Source of the DNA: JABDEZ01 sp965276955
GTDB taxonomy: Bacteria; Bacteroidota; Bacteroidia; Chitinophagales; Chitinophagaceae
Assembly: GCA_965276955.1 (NCBI GenBank)
Contig: CBDIBP010000009.1
Location: 1 to 64,000, forward strand
Length of the DNA stretch: 64,000 bases
Direction: 5' to 3'
A model generated the notes under the pieces. It was given only the letters and a program-made list of their open reading frames with translations. It was not told the DNA's origin and ran no database searches. This document shows positions 44,526-55,021 of this stretch, piece by piece (positions within the stretch are counted from its first letter, which is position 1; the number at the start of each line of letters is the position of its first letter). Both the position numbers and the translations under genes were made by a program.

Positions 44526-47500
44526 TTATTGACAAGTAAACCCGGTATAGACACCAGTAAGTGTACTTCCTGATGTTGAGCTGATAACAATAGTAATAAG
44601 TGATCCGGGACTTACAGTAGCCGAAGCAGTAGCAGTACAGGTGGTTGGCGTGCCGCTGGTGGCAGCTGCTGCAGAGCAACTAGCACCGTTAAGGGGAGAA
44701 CCAATGGTGTATGTAGTACCAGTGTTAGTGGCAGATACGGTATAAACCGAAAATGTAACCGCTACAGGTGACAACGAATAAGCCGTGAAGCTTGGTGTAC
44801 ATGTAACCGGTACCGGCATAGATGTGACCGCTGTAAGTGTGCTTGATGCATTGCTTGTTGCAGGGTTCTTATAAAGGGTGGTACCTGCTGTGTAGTTAGC
44901 TTCACTAATTGAATAATTGACACCTGTAGGAGCAGCACCTGTACCACTACCCAATGGAGTAGCCCATGTTACCCTACCTGTTGCAGTGTTCGCTGTAAGC
45001 ACCTGGCCATTAGTAGCACCTGTAGTGGTGATATGGATAGGCCCTACAGCACCGGTCAATAGTTTCAATCCGCTGATGGCACTATCGGCCATTTTGCTGG
45101 TGGTCACTGTACCATTGGCTACTTTAGAAGTAGTGATAGCATTGGCAACGATATCTGTATTCTGTATGGAGTTGGTCAACGTTAGTTTACTATAAGGTAT
45201 TGCCGCTGTGGCACTGATGTCTGCACTAACAATACTACCATCAGCTATTTCGGTTGACCCGATAACACCGGAAGCAATTGTAGGATTAGGATAAGTACCT
45301 GCAAGACTGCCACCAGCTGCGCCTGTTGGTGAACCGCCACCGCCGCTTACTGTGGTCCATGCTACACTTGTGCCATTATAGCCCAGTACCTGGCCGCTGG
45401 TAGCTCCGGTCGTAGATATGTCAGTAGTTGCTACGCTGCCTGCAAGGTTTAGCTTGCTGTAGGCTATTGCTGCAGTTGTGCTGATGTCTGTATTGGTTAT
45501 TGTACCATCAAGGATCTTAGCGCTGGTCACAGCACCTGCTGCTATTGTGGTAGCATTCCCTACGCTGGTCACATCTCCGGTCATGTTAGCATTTGTAGTA
45601 ACCGTACCTGCCGTAAGGTTAGCTGCTGTACCTGAGATGTTAGTGCCTACCAATGCACTTGGTGTGCCTAATGCAGGTGTTGTCAAGGTTGGCGAGCCAG
45701 ACAAGACCACGGCACCAGAACCGGTTACAGTGCCTGCTGTACTTCCCCCAGTGGCCGAGTTTAAGGCAGTTGATATGTGGTTACCTGTGGAAGCTGTATT
45801 TGCTACGGTAGTAGCCAGGCCGCTGCTGGTGATATCGCCAGTAAGGTTACCTTGCGTTGCTGTTACGTTGGTGAGATTAGAACCATCTAAAACAGGCAAT
45901 TTACCTGTACCATTTAACAAAACAAGGCCGTTTGCTGCGTTGGTTCCTGTTATGCTTAATGCGCCTGTGCCACCACTTGTGGTAACTATACCATTAGTGG
46001 TCAGGTTGGACAGGGTCGATATGTTTTGAGATGTATTAACTGTTACCGTGTTGGTACTGCGTGTTAGTCCTGTGCTGAAAGTTACAGGCACTTCGTAATC
46101 CGTACCTGCAGTAGCAGCAGATACTGTACCGGAACCGTTCGCTTTAAGTATCCCTGTTACAGCACCTGCACCGCCTTTATTAGCTGGCACTACATTGTTG
46201 TAACTGGTAACGGCAGAGCTGGTCACTGTAACATCACCCGTTACCGTTTGAAAAGATGGAATACCACCACCAGATGTAACTATGATCTGTCCGTTAGCGC
46301 TTGCAGTGGCTACACCTAATGTACCGTTACTGCCACTTGTAGTAACTAAACCATTGCTGGTGAGCGCGGTAAGCTTTGATAAGCTTGCGTTCACCACATT
46401 GCTTGCCAGGGTTGTGCCGGTCAATGTCCCCGCCGCAGCAGTGCCGCCAGCCGGTAAGTTAGTTAAAGCCGAACCGTCGATGGCAGGCAGTTTACCAGAG
46501 GCATCCAATTGAACAAGTTGGCTGTTACCGTTAAAGGTATTACCCGCAGTAGTTACTGTTGTTGGTAACACACCTGCAGGTAAGGTATTGGTACCTGTAA
46601 TATTAGCAGCAGTTAAGTTTGTAAGGTTGGCACCGCTTATAGCTGGCAGGCTGGCAATTGTTGTTGCAAGACCTACGCTGGTCACATTGCCGGTAAGGTT
46701 GCCTTGTGTTGCTGTGACACCTGTTAATGCTGAGCCATCTAAAGCAGGCAATGCCGTACCCGTAAGTGTATTTGCAGAAGCAGGAACTGTTATGTTAGCA
46801 CTGCCATCGAACGATACACCATTAATGGTACGTGCGGTAGCTAAGCTGGTAGCTTTACCGGCTGTTAGGTTAGCAGCAGTACCTGAAATGTTGGTACCCA
46901 CCAAAGTACTTGGTGTACCTAAGGAAGGAGTCACCAAAGTAGGCGAGCTGGACAAAACTACCGCACCCGACCCAGTTGCAGTTCCTGCAGTAGAGCCGGC
47001 AGTGGCCGAGTTCAAGGCAGTTGATATGTGATTACCTGATGTAGCAGTGTTAGCTATTGTTGTGGCATTGCCCGAGCTTGTTACGTCGCCGGTCATGTTA
47101 GCATTGGTAGTAACATTCCCCGCAGTAAGGTTAGCAGCAGTACCTGAAATGTTAGTACCTACCAAAGCACTTGGTGTGCCCAAAGCAGGTGTTACTAAGG
47201 TTGGCGAAGTAGCCAAAACCACGTTGCCGCTACCAGTTGTAGCAGTTATACCTAACGCGCCTGTACCACCGCTGGTTGTCACTACACCATTGCTGGTGAG
47301 GTTGGAAAGGGTTGATATGTTTTGAGATGTATTAACTGTTACCGTATTTGTAGAGCGCGTTAAACCTGTGCTGAAAGTTACAGGCACTTCGTAATCAGTA
47401 CCTGCAGTAGCAGCAGATACCGTACCCGATCCGTTCGCTTTAAGTAAACCTGTTATTGCACCCGCACCACCCTTATTTGCTGGTACTACGTTAGCGTAAG

Positions 47501-50500
47501 TAGTTGCTAAACCCGAACTGGTAATGTCACCGGTCAAATTACCTGCACTGGACACAATACCTGTGATCAAAGAACCGTCAAGAGCGGGATATTTACCAGT
47601 AGCGGTAGTTTGTATCAGCTGGCTGTTACCGTTAAAGGTGTTGCCCGCAGTAGTTACTGTTGTTGGCAGTACACCTACAGGTAATGTGTTGGTACCAGTA
47701 ATGTTTGCAGCTGTTAAGTTTGTAAGGTTGGCACCGCTTATAGCCGGTAAGCTGGCAATTGTTGTTGCAAGACCTACACTGGTCACATTGCCGGTAAGGT
47801 TGCCTTGTATTGCTGTGACCCCTGTTAATGCTGATCCATCTAATGCAGGCAATGCCGTACCCGTAAGTGTATTTGCAGAAGCAGGAACTGTTATGTTAGC
47901 ACTGCCATCGAACGATACACCATTAATGGTACGTGCGGTAGCTAAGCTGGTAGCTTTACCGGCTGTTAGGTTAGCAGCAGTACCTGAAATGTTAGTACCT
48001 ACCAAAGTACTTGGTGTACCTAAGGAAGGAGTCACCAAAGTAGGCGAGCTGGACAAAACTACCGCACCCGACCCGGTTGCAGTTCCGGCAGTAGAGCCGG
48101 CAGTGGCCGAGTTCAAGGCAGTTGATATATGATTACCTGATGTAGCAGTGTTAGCTATTGTTGTGGCATTGCCCGAGCTTGTTACGTCGCCGGTCATGTT
48201 AGCATTGGTAGTAACATTCCCCGCAGTAAGGTTAGCAGCAGTACCTGAAATGTTAGTACCTACCAAAGCACTTGGTGTACCCAGCGCCGGAGTAACTAAA
48301 GTAGGCGAGGTCGCTAAAACAACACTGCCGCTACCGGTAGTGCCCGTTACACTTAAAGCACCTGTACCACCACTTGTAGTAACCACACCGTTGCCGGTGA
48401 GGGCTGACAGGGTCGATATACTTGAATTAACCACGTTACTTGCGAGTGTGGTACCGGTTAATGTACCTGCCGCCGCTGCGCCTGCTGCCGGTAGATTGGT
48501 CAATTGAGAACCATCGACAGCAGGTAATTTGCCTGCTGCACTTAGTTGCACTAACTGGCTGTTACCGTTGAAGGTATTGCCCTGGGTAGTAGCGGTGGCC
48601 GGCAAGTTGGCCGCTGGCAAAGTACCTGAGACCGTTGCAGTAGAAAGGTTGATAGCATTAGCTGTCCCGGCTGGGATATTCGTCAGCTGAGATCCGTCTA
48701 CTGCAGGCAGTTTGCCTGTAGCGCTCAACTGTACCAACTGGCTGTTGCCGTTGAAGATATTGCCTTGTACAGTAGCTGTTGTTGGCAATACGCCAGCAGG
48801 CAGTGTGTTAGTACCTGTAATGTTTGCAGCTGTAATGTTGGTAAGGTTGGCACCACTGATCGCCGGGAGGCTTGCAATGGTCGTCGCATTGCCTACGCTG
48901 GTGACATTACCTGTAAGATTAGCATTGGTAGTGACCGTACCTGCTGTAAGGCCGCTTGCAGTACCTGTAATATTAGTGCCGACCAATGCACTTGGCGTGC
49001 CTAGTGCAGGCGTTACCAAGGTAGGTGAAGTGGCTAAGACCACGTTGCCACTACCAGTAGTGCTTGCAGCAGATACTGTGCCTGAGCCATTTGCAGTAAG
49101 CAGACCACTTACTGCACCGGCACCGCCTTTATTAGCTGGTACTACGTTGTTGTAAGAAGTAGTATTGCCAGAGCTTGTTACGTCACCCGTAAGGTTGGCA
49201 CTGGTAGAAGCGGTTATATTAGTAAGGTTAGAACCATCCAATACCGGGAGTTTGCCTGTAGCAGTAGTTTGCACCAGCTGGCTATTACCGTTGAAGGTGT
49301 TACCCTGCACTGTAGCTGTTGTTGGTAATACACCGGCAGGCAATGTGTTGGTACCTGTGATGTTTGCAGCTGTTATGTTGGTAAGGTTGGCACCGCTGAT
49401 AGCCGGGAGGCTGGCGATAGAAGGGTTAGGATATGTACCGCCAAGGTTGCCACCTGCACTGCCACCTGGTGTAGTACCAGTGATGGTAGTATTGCTTGCT
49501 GCGGTGATGCGTCCTTTACCATCCACAGTGTAAGTAGGCACCTGTGTGGCACTACCATAGCTGCCTGCTGTTACCGCTGTTGTAGCCAATGTTGGGTTAG
49601 GGTAGGTACCTGTAAGGTCGCCACCCGCAGTACCACCTGGCGTAGTACCAGTGATGGTAGTGTTGCTTGCTGCTGTGATGCGGCCCTTGCTGTCCACAGT
49701 ATAAGTAGGCACCTGTGTAGCGCTACCATAGCTGCCTGCTGTAACTGCTGTTGCAGCTAAAGTAGGATTAGGATAAGTGCCGGTAAGGTCACCACCTGCG
49801 GCACCTGTTGGTGGCAATGTGGTTGGTGCACCTGTTACTTTGCTGTACGATACACTTGTTATCTTAGGGTCAGTTACAGCGCCATTAGCTATATGATTGG
49901 TCTGTATAGTGTTTGATATTATTTTAACAGCAGTGACCGCACTGTCTGCGATCTTAGCTGTAGTGATAGCCTGTGTGGTCACCGTTGGATTAGGATAAGT
50001 ACCTGTAAGGTCGCCACCTGCAGAACCACCTGGTGTGGTACCGGTGATGGTAGTATTGCTTGCTGCTGTGATACGCCCTTTGCTGTCTACAGTGTAAGTA
50101 GGCACCTGTGTTGCACTACCATAGCTGCCTGCGGTAACCGCTGTTGTAGTTAAAGTTGGGTTAGGGTATGTGCCTGTAAGGTCACCACCTGCTGTCCCAC
50201 CTGGTACATTGCTTGGTGTGGACCATGATACTGTGGTGCCATTATAACCAATGAACTGACCGCTAAGTGCACCTGAAGGATTTATTTTTGCAGGTGTTAC
50301 CACGCCGTTCGCTATAAGTGGACTTGGATAAGAACCAGTAAGATCGCCACCTGCTGTTCCGCCTGGTGTATTATTTGGAGTGACCCATGCCACACCTACA
50401 CCATTGTAGCTAAGCACCTGGCCATTGGTTGCACCTGCCGATGATATTTTAGCAGGAGTAACTGCTGCTGTGCCTATCACAGGATTAGGATAAGTACCAG

Positions 50501-53105
50501 TAAGGTCGCCACCTGCTGTTCCGCCTGGTGTAGTACCGGTGATGGTAGTATTGCTTGCTGCAATGATACGGCCTTTGCCATCTACAGTATACGTAGGAAC
50601 TTGGGTAGCGCTACCGTAGCTGCCTGCTGTTACTGCTGTTGTAGCTAAAGTAGGATTAGGATAAGTGCCTGTAAGGTCTCCGCCAGCTGCACCTGTAGGT
50701 GGCAATGTGGCTGGTGCACCTGTTACTTTGCTGTACGATACACTAACTATCTTAGGGTCAGTTACAACACCGTCGGCTATGTGGCCGGTCTGTACTGCTG
50801 CTGTCTTTATTTTTACTGAGGTCACAGCACTGTCTGCGATCTTAGCGGTAGTTATTGCTTGTGTGGTCACTGTTGGGTTAGGATAAGTACCTGTAAGGTC
50901 TCCGCCCGCTGCACCACCTGGTGTAGTACCAGTGATGGTAGTATTGCTTGCTGCTGTGATACGGCCTTTGCCATCCACAGTGTAAGTTGGTACCTGTGTG
51001 GCGCTACCATAGCTGCCAGCAGTAACTGCTGTTGCAGCAAGCGTAGGGTTAGGGTAAGTGCCAGCAAGGTCGCCACCTGCTGCACCTGTTGGTGGTAATG
51101 TGGTAGGTGCACCTGTTACTTTGCTGTACGATACACTTGTTATCTTAGGGTCAGTTACAGCGCCATTAGCTATATGATTGGTCTGTATGGTGTTTGATAG
51201 TATTTTCACTGAGGTCACTGCGCTGTCTGCGATCTTCGCAGTTGTAATGGCTTGTGTGGTCACTGTTGGGTTAGGATAAGTACCTGTAAGGTCTCCGCCC
51301 GCTGCACCACCTGGTGTAGTACCGGTGATGGTAGTATTGCTTGCTGCTGTTATACGGCCCTTGCCATCTACAGTATAAGTTGGAACTTGTGTAGCGCTAC
51401 CATAGCTGCCTGCGGTAACCGCTGTTGTAGTTAAAGTTGGGTTAGGATAAGTACCAGTAAGGTCGCCACCTGCTGCACCTGTTGGTGGCAATGTAGTAGG
51501 TGCACCAGTTACTTTGCTGTAGGATACGCTTACTATTTTTGGGTCAGTTACAGCGCCGTCGGCAATATGCCCTGTTTGTACCGCTGCTGTTTTTATTTTT
51601 GCAGATGTTACAGCACTGTCTGCTATGTGTCCTGTTTGTACTGCTGCTGTTTTTATTTTCACTGAGGTAACCGCGCTATCTGCGATCTTCGCAGTAGTTA
51701 TTGCCTGTGTAGTTACAGTTGGGTTAGGGTAAGTACCTGTAAGGTCGCCGCCCGCTGCACCCCCTGGTGTGGTACCTGTAATAGTTGTATTGCTTGCTGC
51801 TGTGATGCGGCCTTTGCCGTCCACTGTATAAGTAGGTACCTGTGTAGCGCTACCATAGCTACCTGCAGTTACTGCTGTTGTAGCAAGAGTAGGGTTAGGG
51901 TAAGTGCCTGTAAGGTCCCCACCTGCTGCACCAGTTGGCGCGGTTGAAGGTAGATTGGTAAGCAGGGAGCCATCTAATGCAGGCAGTTTGCCTATGGCAG
52001 TGGTCTGCACCAATTGGGTATTGCCATTGAACGTGTTGCCCTGGTTAGTAACCGTGGGTGCCAGGCGCGCTACATTTATAGTGGCACTGGTGGCACTGTT
52101 CACTGAGCTGATGACATCGGCGCCCGTAGCTGGTGTAGCGGCTATGGTAGGGTTAGGGTAGTTGCCTACCAGGTCGCCACCTGCAGTGCCTGTAGGTGGG
52201 AATGTGGTAGGTGCACCTGTTATTTTACTATAGGATACACTAACTATCTTAGGGTCAGTTATCGCACCATTAGCTATATGATTGGTCTGGATAGTGTTCG
52301 ATATTATTTTAACAGCAGTTACTGCACTATCCGCTATTTTAGCACTGCCCACTGCCTGCGCGCCTATTGCAGGGTTAGGGTAGTTGCCTACCAGGTCGCC
52401 ACCTGCTGCACCTGTTGGTGGCAGTGATGTTGGGGCACCTGTAAGCTTAGAATAAGAGATACCAAAACCAACCTGTGCATCTGTAACTGCTGCATTGGCT
52501 ATGGTAGCGGTAGTAACTGCACCATTAGCTATGTTACCAGTATTTACAGCTCCTGCACCTATCTTGGCAGTGGTCACTGCGCCATTAGCTATAGAGGTAG
52601 CATTCTGGGTGCCGGTCACATCGCCAGACAAAGTGCCTGTAAAGCCGGCTGACTGGCCCAACTGGCTGATGACCTGGAAATTGGTACCATCGAACATGGC
52701 CGTTATTACCTGGCCATTCAATATGTCATTTGTCTGTAAAACCTGGTTCACATACTTCAGTACCGCCCTTGCACCCAGGCCATTCACGTTAAGGGTCACC
52801 GGGCCATTGTTGGCCGCATTTGCCTTAAAGCTCACCATCATACCAGCAACGTATCCTACAGATACAGGCAACGATACGGTATAGTTGTTAGCGATGCCCG
52901 ATGCCTGTGCATAGGAGAGGACGCCACTCTGGAGGTTACCTGCGCTTACCGCATCGGTAGTATCCTGTATGGCTCCCAGCCCTGTCACCCGCCGATCAGT
53001 ACCGGCAGCACCGTTCATCTGCACCGGTTTATTGATCTGCACCTGGGCTTGGGCGCCCATTGCCAGCAGTAGCGCTACCGGCAGTACGTAAAATTGTTTT
53101 TTCAT
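44526..53105 (-). CDS. Giant secreted repeat protein resembling a tail fibre or adhesin
   Basis: A 2859-residue protein. The ATG at 53105 (MKKQFYVLPVALLLAMGAQAQ) is chosen because it starts a clear signal peptide of about 20 residues. After a unique N-terminal domain (to about 180), a first block (about 230-1230) repeats GGDLTGTYPNP, by my count 16 times with one more near the C-terminus, mixed with TTAKIADSAVTSVKI units. A second block (about 1235-2570) repeats tail-fibre-like units such as SPTLVTPALGTPSALVG and NGNSQLVQL. The last 130 residues contain four Cys and end GFTCQ, with no T9SS sorting domain. Ser, Thr, Gly, Ala dominate. Probably a long surface or released fibre. Confidence 0.85.
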   Translation of the reverse strand: MKKQFYVLPVALLLAMGAQAQVQINKPVQMNGAAGTDRRVTGLGAIQDTTDAVSAGNLQSGVLSYAQASGIANNYTVSLPVSVGYVAGMMVSFKANAANNGPVTLNVNGLGARAVLKYVNQVLQTNDILNGQVITAMFDGTNFQVISQLGQSAGFTGTLSGDVTGTQNATSIANGAVTTAKIGAGAVNTGNIANGAVTTATIANAAVTDAQVGFGISYSKLTGAPTSLPPTGAAGGDLVGNYPNPAIGAQAVGSAKIADSAVTAVKIISNTIQTNHIANGAITDPKIVSVSYSKITGAPTTFPPTGTAGGDLVGNYPNPTIAATPATGADVISSVNSATSATINVARLAPTVTNQGNTFNGNTQLVQTTAIGKLPALDGSLLTNLPSTAPTGAAGGDLTGTYPNPTLATTAVTAGSYGSATQVPTYTVDGKGRITAASNTTITGTTPGGAAGGDLTGTYPNPTVTTQAITTAKIADSAVTSVKIKTAAVQTGHIADSAVTSAKIKTAAVQTGHIADGAVTDPKIVSVSYSKVTGAPTTLPPTGAAGGDLTGTYPNPTLTTTAVTAGSYGSATQVPTYTVDGKGRITAASNTTITGTTPGGAAGGDLTGTYPNPTVTTQAITTAKIADSAVTSVKILSNTIQTNHIANGAVTDPKITSVSYSKVTGAPTTLPPTGAAGGDLAGTYPNPTLAATAVTAGSYGSATQVPTYTVDGKGRITAASNTTITGTTPGGAAGGDLTGTYPNPTVTTQAITTAKIADSAVTSVKIKTAAVQTGHIADGVVTDPKIVSVSYSKVTGAPATLPPTGAAGGDLTGTYPNPTLATTAVTAGSYGSATQVPTYTVDGKGRIIAASNTTITGTTPGGTAGGDLTGTYPNPVIGTAAVTPAKISSAGATNGQVLSYNGVGVAWVTPNNTPGGTAGGDLTGSYPSPLIANGVVTPAKINPSGALSGQFIGYNGTTVSWSTPSNVPGGTAGGDLTGTYPNPTLTTTAVTAGSYGSATQVPTYTVDSKGRITAASNTTITGTTPGGSAGGDLTGTYPNPTVTTQAITTAKIADSAVTAVKIISNTIQTNHIANGAVTDPKITSVSYSKVTGAPTTLPPTGAAGGDLTGTYPNPTLAATAVTAGSYGSATQVPTYTVDSKGRITAASNTTITGTTPGGTAGGDLTGTYPNPTLATTAVTAGSYGSATQVPTYTVDGKGRITAASNTTITGTTPGGSAGGNLGGTYPNPSIASLPAISGANLTNITAANITGTNTLPAGVLPTTATVQGNTFNGNSQLVQTTATGKLPVLDGSNLTNITASTSANLTGDVTSSGNTTSYNNVVPANKGGAGAVSGLLTANGSGTVSAASTTGSGNVVLATSPTLVTPALGTPSALVGTNITGTASGLTAGTVTTNANLTGNVTSVGNATTIASLPAISGANLTNITAANITGTNTLPAGVLPTTATVQGNIFNGNSQLVQLSATGKLPAVDGSQLTNIPAGTANAINLSTATVSGTLPAANLPATATTQGNTFNGNSQLVQLSAAGKLPAVDGSQLTNLPAAGAAAAGTLTGTTLASNVVNSSISTLSALTGNGVVTTSGGTGALSVTGTTGSGSVVLATSPTLVTPALGTPSALVGTNISGTAANLTAGNVTTNANMTGDVTSSGNATTIANTATSGNHISTALNSATAGSTAGTATGSGAVVLSSSPTLVTPSLGTPSTLVGTNISGTAANLTAGKATSLATARTINGVSFDGSANITVPASANTLTGTALPALDGSALTGVTAIQGNLTGNVTSVGLATTIASLPAISGANLTNLTAANITGTNTLPVGVLPTTVTTAGNTFNGNSQLIQTTATGKYPALDGSLITGIVSSAGNLTGDITSSGLATTYANVVPANKGGAGAITGLLKANGSGTVSAATAGTDYEVPVTFSTGLTRSTNTVTVNTSQNISTLSNLTSNGVVTTSGGTGALGITATTGSGNVVLATSPTLVTPALGTPSALVGTNISGTAANLTAGNVTTNANMTGDVTSSGNATTIANTATSGNHISTALNSATAGSTAGTATGSGAVVLSSSPTLVTPSLGTPSTLVGTNISGTAANLTAGKATSLATARTINGVSFDGSANITVPASANTLTGTALPALDGSALTGVTATQGNLTGNVTSVGLATTIASLPAISGANLTNLTAANITGTNTLPAGVLPTTVTTAGNTFNGNSQLVQLDASGKLPAIDGSALTNLPAGGTAAAGTLTGTTLASNVVNASLSKLTALTSNGLVTTSGSNGTLGVATASANGQIIVTSGGGIPSFQTVTGDVTVTSSAVTSYNNVVPANKGGAGAVTGILKANGSGTVSAATAGTDYEVPVTFSTGLTRSTNTVTVNTSQNISTLSNLTTNGIVTTSGGTGALSITGTNAANGLVLLNGTGKLPVLDGSNLTNVTATQGNLTGDITSSGLATTVANTASTGNHISTALNSATGGSTAGTVTGSGAVVLSGSPTLTTPALGTPSALVGTNISGTAANLTAGTVTTNANMTGDVTSVGNATTIAAGAVTSAKILDGTITNTDISTTAAIAYSKLNLAGSVATTDISTTGATSGQVLGYNGTSVAWTTVSGGGGSPTGAAGGSLAGTYPNPTIASGVIGSTEIADGSIVSADISATAAIPYSKLTLTNSIQNTDIVANAITTSKVANGTVTTSKMADSAISGLKLLTGAVGPIHITTTGATNGQVLTANTATGRVTWATPLGSGTGAAPTGVNYSISEANYTAGTTLYKNPATSNASSTLTAVTSMPVPVTCTPSFTAYSLSPVAVTFSVYTVSATNTGTTYTIGSPLNGASCSAAAATSGTPTTCTATASATVSPGSLITIVISSTSGSTLTGVYTGFTCQ

Positions 53106-53244
53106 ATGGTTTGTTTGTGGTACTCCTGATCTATATGGTTGTTTGTTTTTCTTTAGTATGTTTTGTGCTTGGTATATAATGATATGTAAATGTGCGACCA
53201 TTCAAACAAAGGGTTTGCACAGATAACCGATACCTAACAATAGT
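53106..53244 (-). promoter_or_regulatory. Leader of the giant repeat gene
   Basis: 139 bases between two minus-strand genes. On the minus strand it is rich in AAAC repeats just before the ATG, as in highly expressed Bacteroidota genes. TTTG occurs near 53208-53220 but I find no exact -7 partner. No terminator hairpin for the upstream gene is seen, so partial read-through from the T9SS gene is possible. Confidence 0.35.
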
Positions 53245-54408
53245 TTATTCTGCTTTTACAAGTTTTATACTTTTCCCAAAGTGGTCGTTATATACCTGCA
53301 CCAGGTAGCTGCCTACAGGCAAGCCACCTACTTCTGTCAGCGATATCACTGTAGTTCTTCCAGCTTTGTAAGTATTGGCCATCATGGTCTTTCCGCTCAT
53401 GTCCATTACCCTTACCTGCACAGGTTCATCATCTTCCTTTACTATGCTCAGGCTCAGCACGCTACCGAATGGGTTAGGGAAGGCAGTGACCTTTGTCTCT
53501 GCCACCTGTATCGTCTTTACACCCACAGGGTTGTGGTCAGAGAAGGTGAACAGTTTATTGTAGCTGTTAACAGCAAGCTGGTATACACGTGGGTCTGTCG
53601 CTGACACATCGCGTGCTGTGTTGTTAAGGGCCACATAGCCTGCACCCTCTGTGCTGTATGGGTAAATGGTATGCATATCTCTGTTGTTGTCAACAGAGCT
53701 GAGCCAGCTGAAGGTGATATTACGGCTGGGGTTCGCAGTATTATTGGTACTGCCTATGGCCCAGTTCTGCGCTATGGAAGTATCGCCAAGGCCTATGATG
53801 GCCACTGCTGCCGGTCCGCTGTTGCGTACTATGGTCACAGTGCCCATATCGCTGCCTGCAGCCATGCTACAGCCCAGGAAGTTCACCGCATTGGTGCCCA
53901 CCACTACAGGGTCCATTATGGCACGGCCAATGATGCGGCTGATATTGCTTTCCGCAGGGTTGGCAGCGCTATTGGCAAAATGTATGGGGGTAGTGGTATC
54001 AGTATAATATATACCGTTCACCAGTACCAGTGAATCAAGTATAGTGATGCTGTTGTTAGGTGCCAGTCCATTACTGTTGTTGAGTACCAGTGTGCCGAGT
54101 GTAAGCGGTGCAGGGATATAAAGCTGCTGGGCGGTGACCCCGTTATATACAAGGCTGGAAGTGCTGGTAAAGAGAGCAGTGCCTGTATCGGCAAAGCTGC
54201 CTGCGTTCATAATGATGTTACCATCGGTATTGAGGGTGCCACCAGATTGTATGCCCAGGTTTTGAGCGAAGACCATACTGGTGCCTTGCTGCACTACAAT
54301 GGCGGTACCTGGTGTTATTAACACCTGAGCCTGCAACGAAACGCTGATCATGAACGTAGCCAGAAAACAACCCAACAACCCTGTATATAACCTTTTAAAA
54401 TGGTACAT
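53245..54408 (-). CDS. Secreted protein with T9SS C-terminal sorting domain
   Basis: A 387-residue protein. The ATG at 54408 begins a signal peptide (MYHFKRLYTGLLGCFLATF, cut after LQAQ). The middle is Gly/Asn/Thr-rich beta structure (GTLNTDGNIIMNAG) suggestive of a beta-helix. The last ~80 residues are a type A T9SS domain: VTAFPNPFGSVLSL, then VRVMDMSGKTM and LPVGSYLVQVYND, ending in KLVKAE. It should cross the outer membrane by the Por system and be attached to or released from the surface. It is upstream of the giant gene on the same strand, and the two may share a transcript. Confidence 0.9.
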   Translation of the reverse strand: MYHFKRLYTGLLGCFLATFMISVSLQAQVLITPGTAIVVQQGTSMVFAQNLGIQSGGTLNTDGNIIMNAGSFADTGTALFTSTSSLVYNGVTAQQLYIPAPLTLGTLVLNNSNGLAPNNSITILDSLVLVNGIYYTDTTTPIHFANSAANPAESNISRIIGRAIMDPVVVGTNAVNFLGCSMAAGSDMGTVTIVRNSGPAAVAIIGLGDTSIAQNWAIGSTNNTANPSRNITFSWLSSVDNNRDMHTIYPYSTEGAGYVALNNTARDVSATDPRVYQLAVNSYNKLFTFSDHNPVGVKTIQVAETKVTAFPNPFGSVLSLSIVKEDDEPVQVRVMDMSGKTMMANTYKAGRTTVISLTEVGGLPVGSYLVQVYNDHFGKSIKLVKAE

Positions 54409-55021
54409 TATTTGTTTTTTTAAAATAGCCCCCGAATTTTTGGGATAATAAAAGTATACTTCTATAATTTGCAATGCAAGTATCTAAATTAAATAATTAT
54501 TAAATATCTCAACATTCATGATGTCCGCGTAAAATTAGAGCAAAGTTTTTAGGAAACATTAAAATATTAAAATAAGGGTCACCTCTACTATGTATTATTA
54601 ATGATACATAGTAGAAGTGTTTACTACCCACCTAAAGTTACATACAGATAACCACCATTCGGCCAAAAAATATACTTTAATATTATATTTATAAAGACCG
54701 TAGTATTATTGTTGACAACTACAAATGCATTTTTAAAACTAATTTATAAATTACTGCAGTAAAAGATTTAAAAACTAATTTATTATCTTGTTTCAATTTT
54801 GAGTATAAAACATTCTGCACCTCAGGCCCACAGCTATTCGTTACTAGTATTTTATAATTCCATCATTTATTGATAGTATCTATTACTATTATAAGAAAAA
54901 TATAAAGTGCAGTATTTAACGATAATAAAACATTAAGTCTTTTTTTTGGAAAATAAAACTTATACATTTATAATCAATAATACCTCAAGCTTTTTCTTAA
55001 CAACACAAAACAAAAAAGACT
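54409..55021. promoter_or_regulatory. AT-rich divergent control region
   Basis: 613 very AT-rich bases between the minus-strand secreted-protein pair and the plus-strand collar genes; both groups must start here. A 12-bp palindrome lies at 54584-54615. Near matches to TANNTTTG occur but no exact promoter was found. The last 30 bases before the collar ATG are A-rich (ACAAAACAAAAAAG), typical of strong Bacteroidota leaders. No gene is visible. Confidence 0.55.
54584..54615. promoter_or_regulatory. Palindrome in the divergent control region
   Basis: TCTACTATGTAT (54584-54595) pairs with ATACATAGTAGA (54604-54615), 12 perfect pairs around an 8-base AT-rich loop. It lies between divergent transcription units, without a T-run. 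A regulator site is possible; a terminator is less likely. Confidence 0.5.

Noticed and set aside
46000..48500. CRISPR-like array, suggested by regularly repeated DNA
   Set aside because: The repeats are long, in frame within a coding gene and lack short unique spacers.
49425..52430. YPNP motifs in the giant protein as T9SS sorting signals
   Set aside because: They occur internally as part of a repeat and are not followed by the sorting-domain pattern; the C-terminus lacks such a domain.
44917..52884. Many + strand frames opposite the giant repeat gene, rich in Val, Pro, Ala and Leu
   Set aside because: They are antisense shadows of the Thr/Gly/Ala/Asn repeats and repeat with the same periods; no start or leader features.
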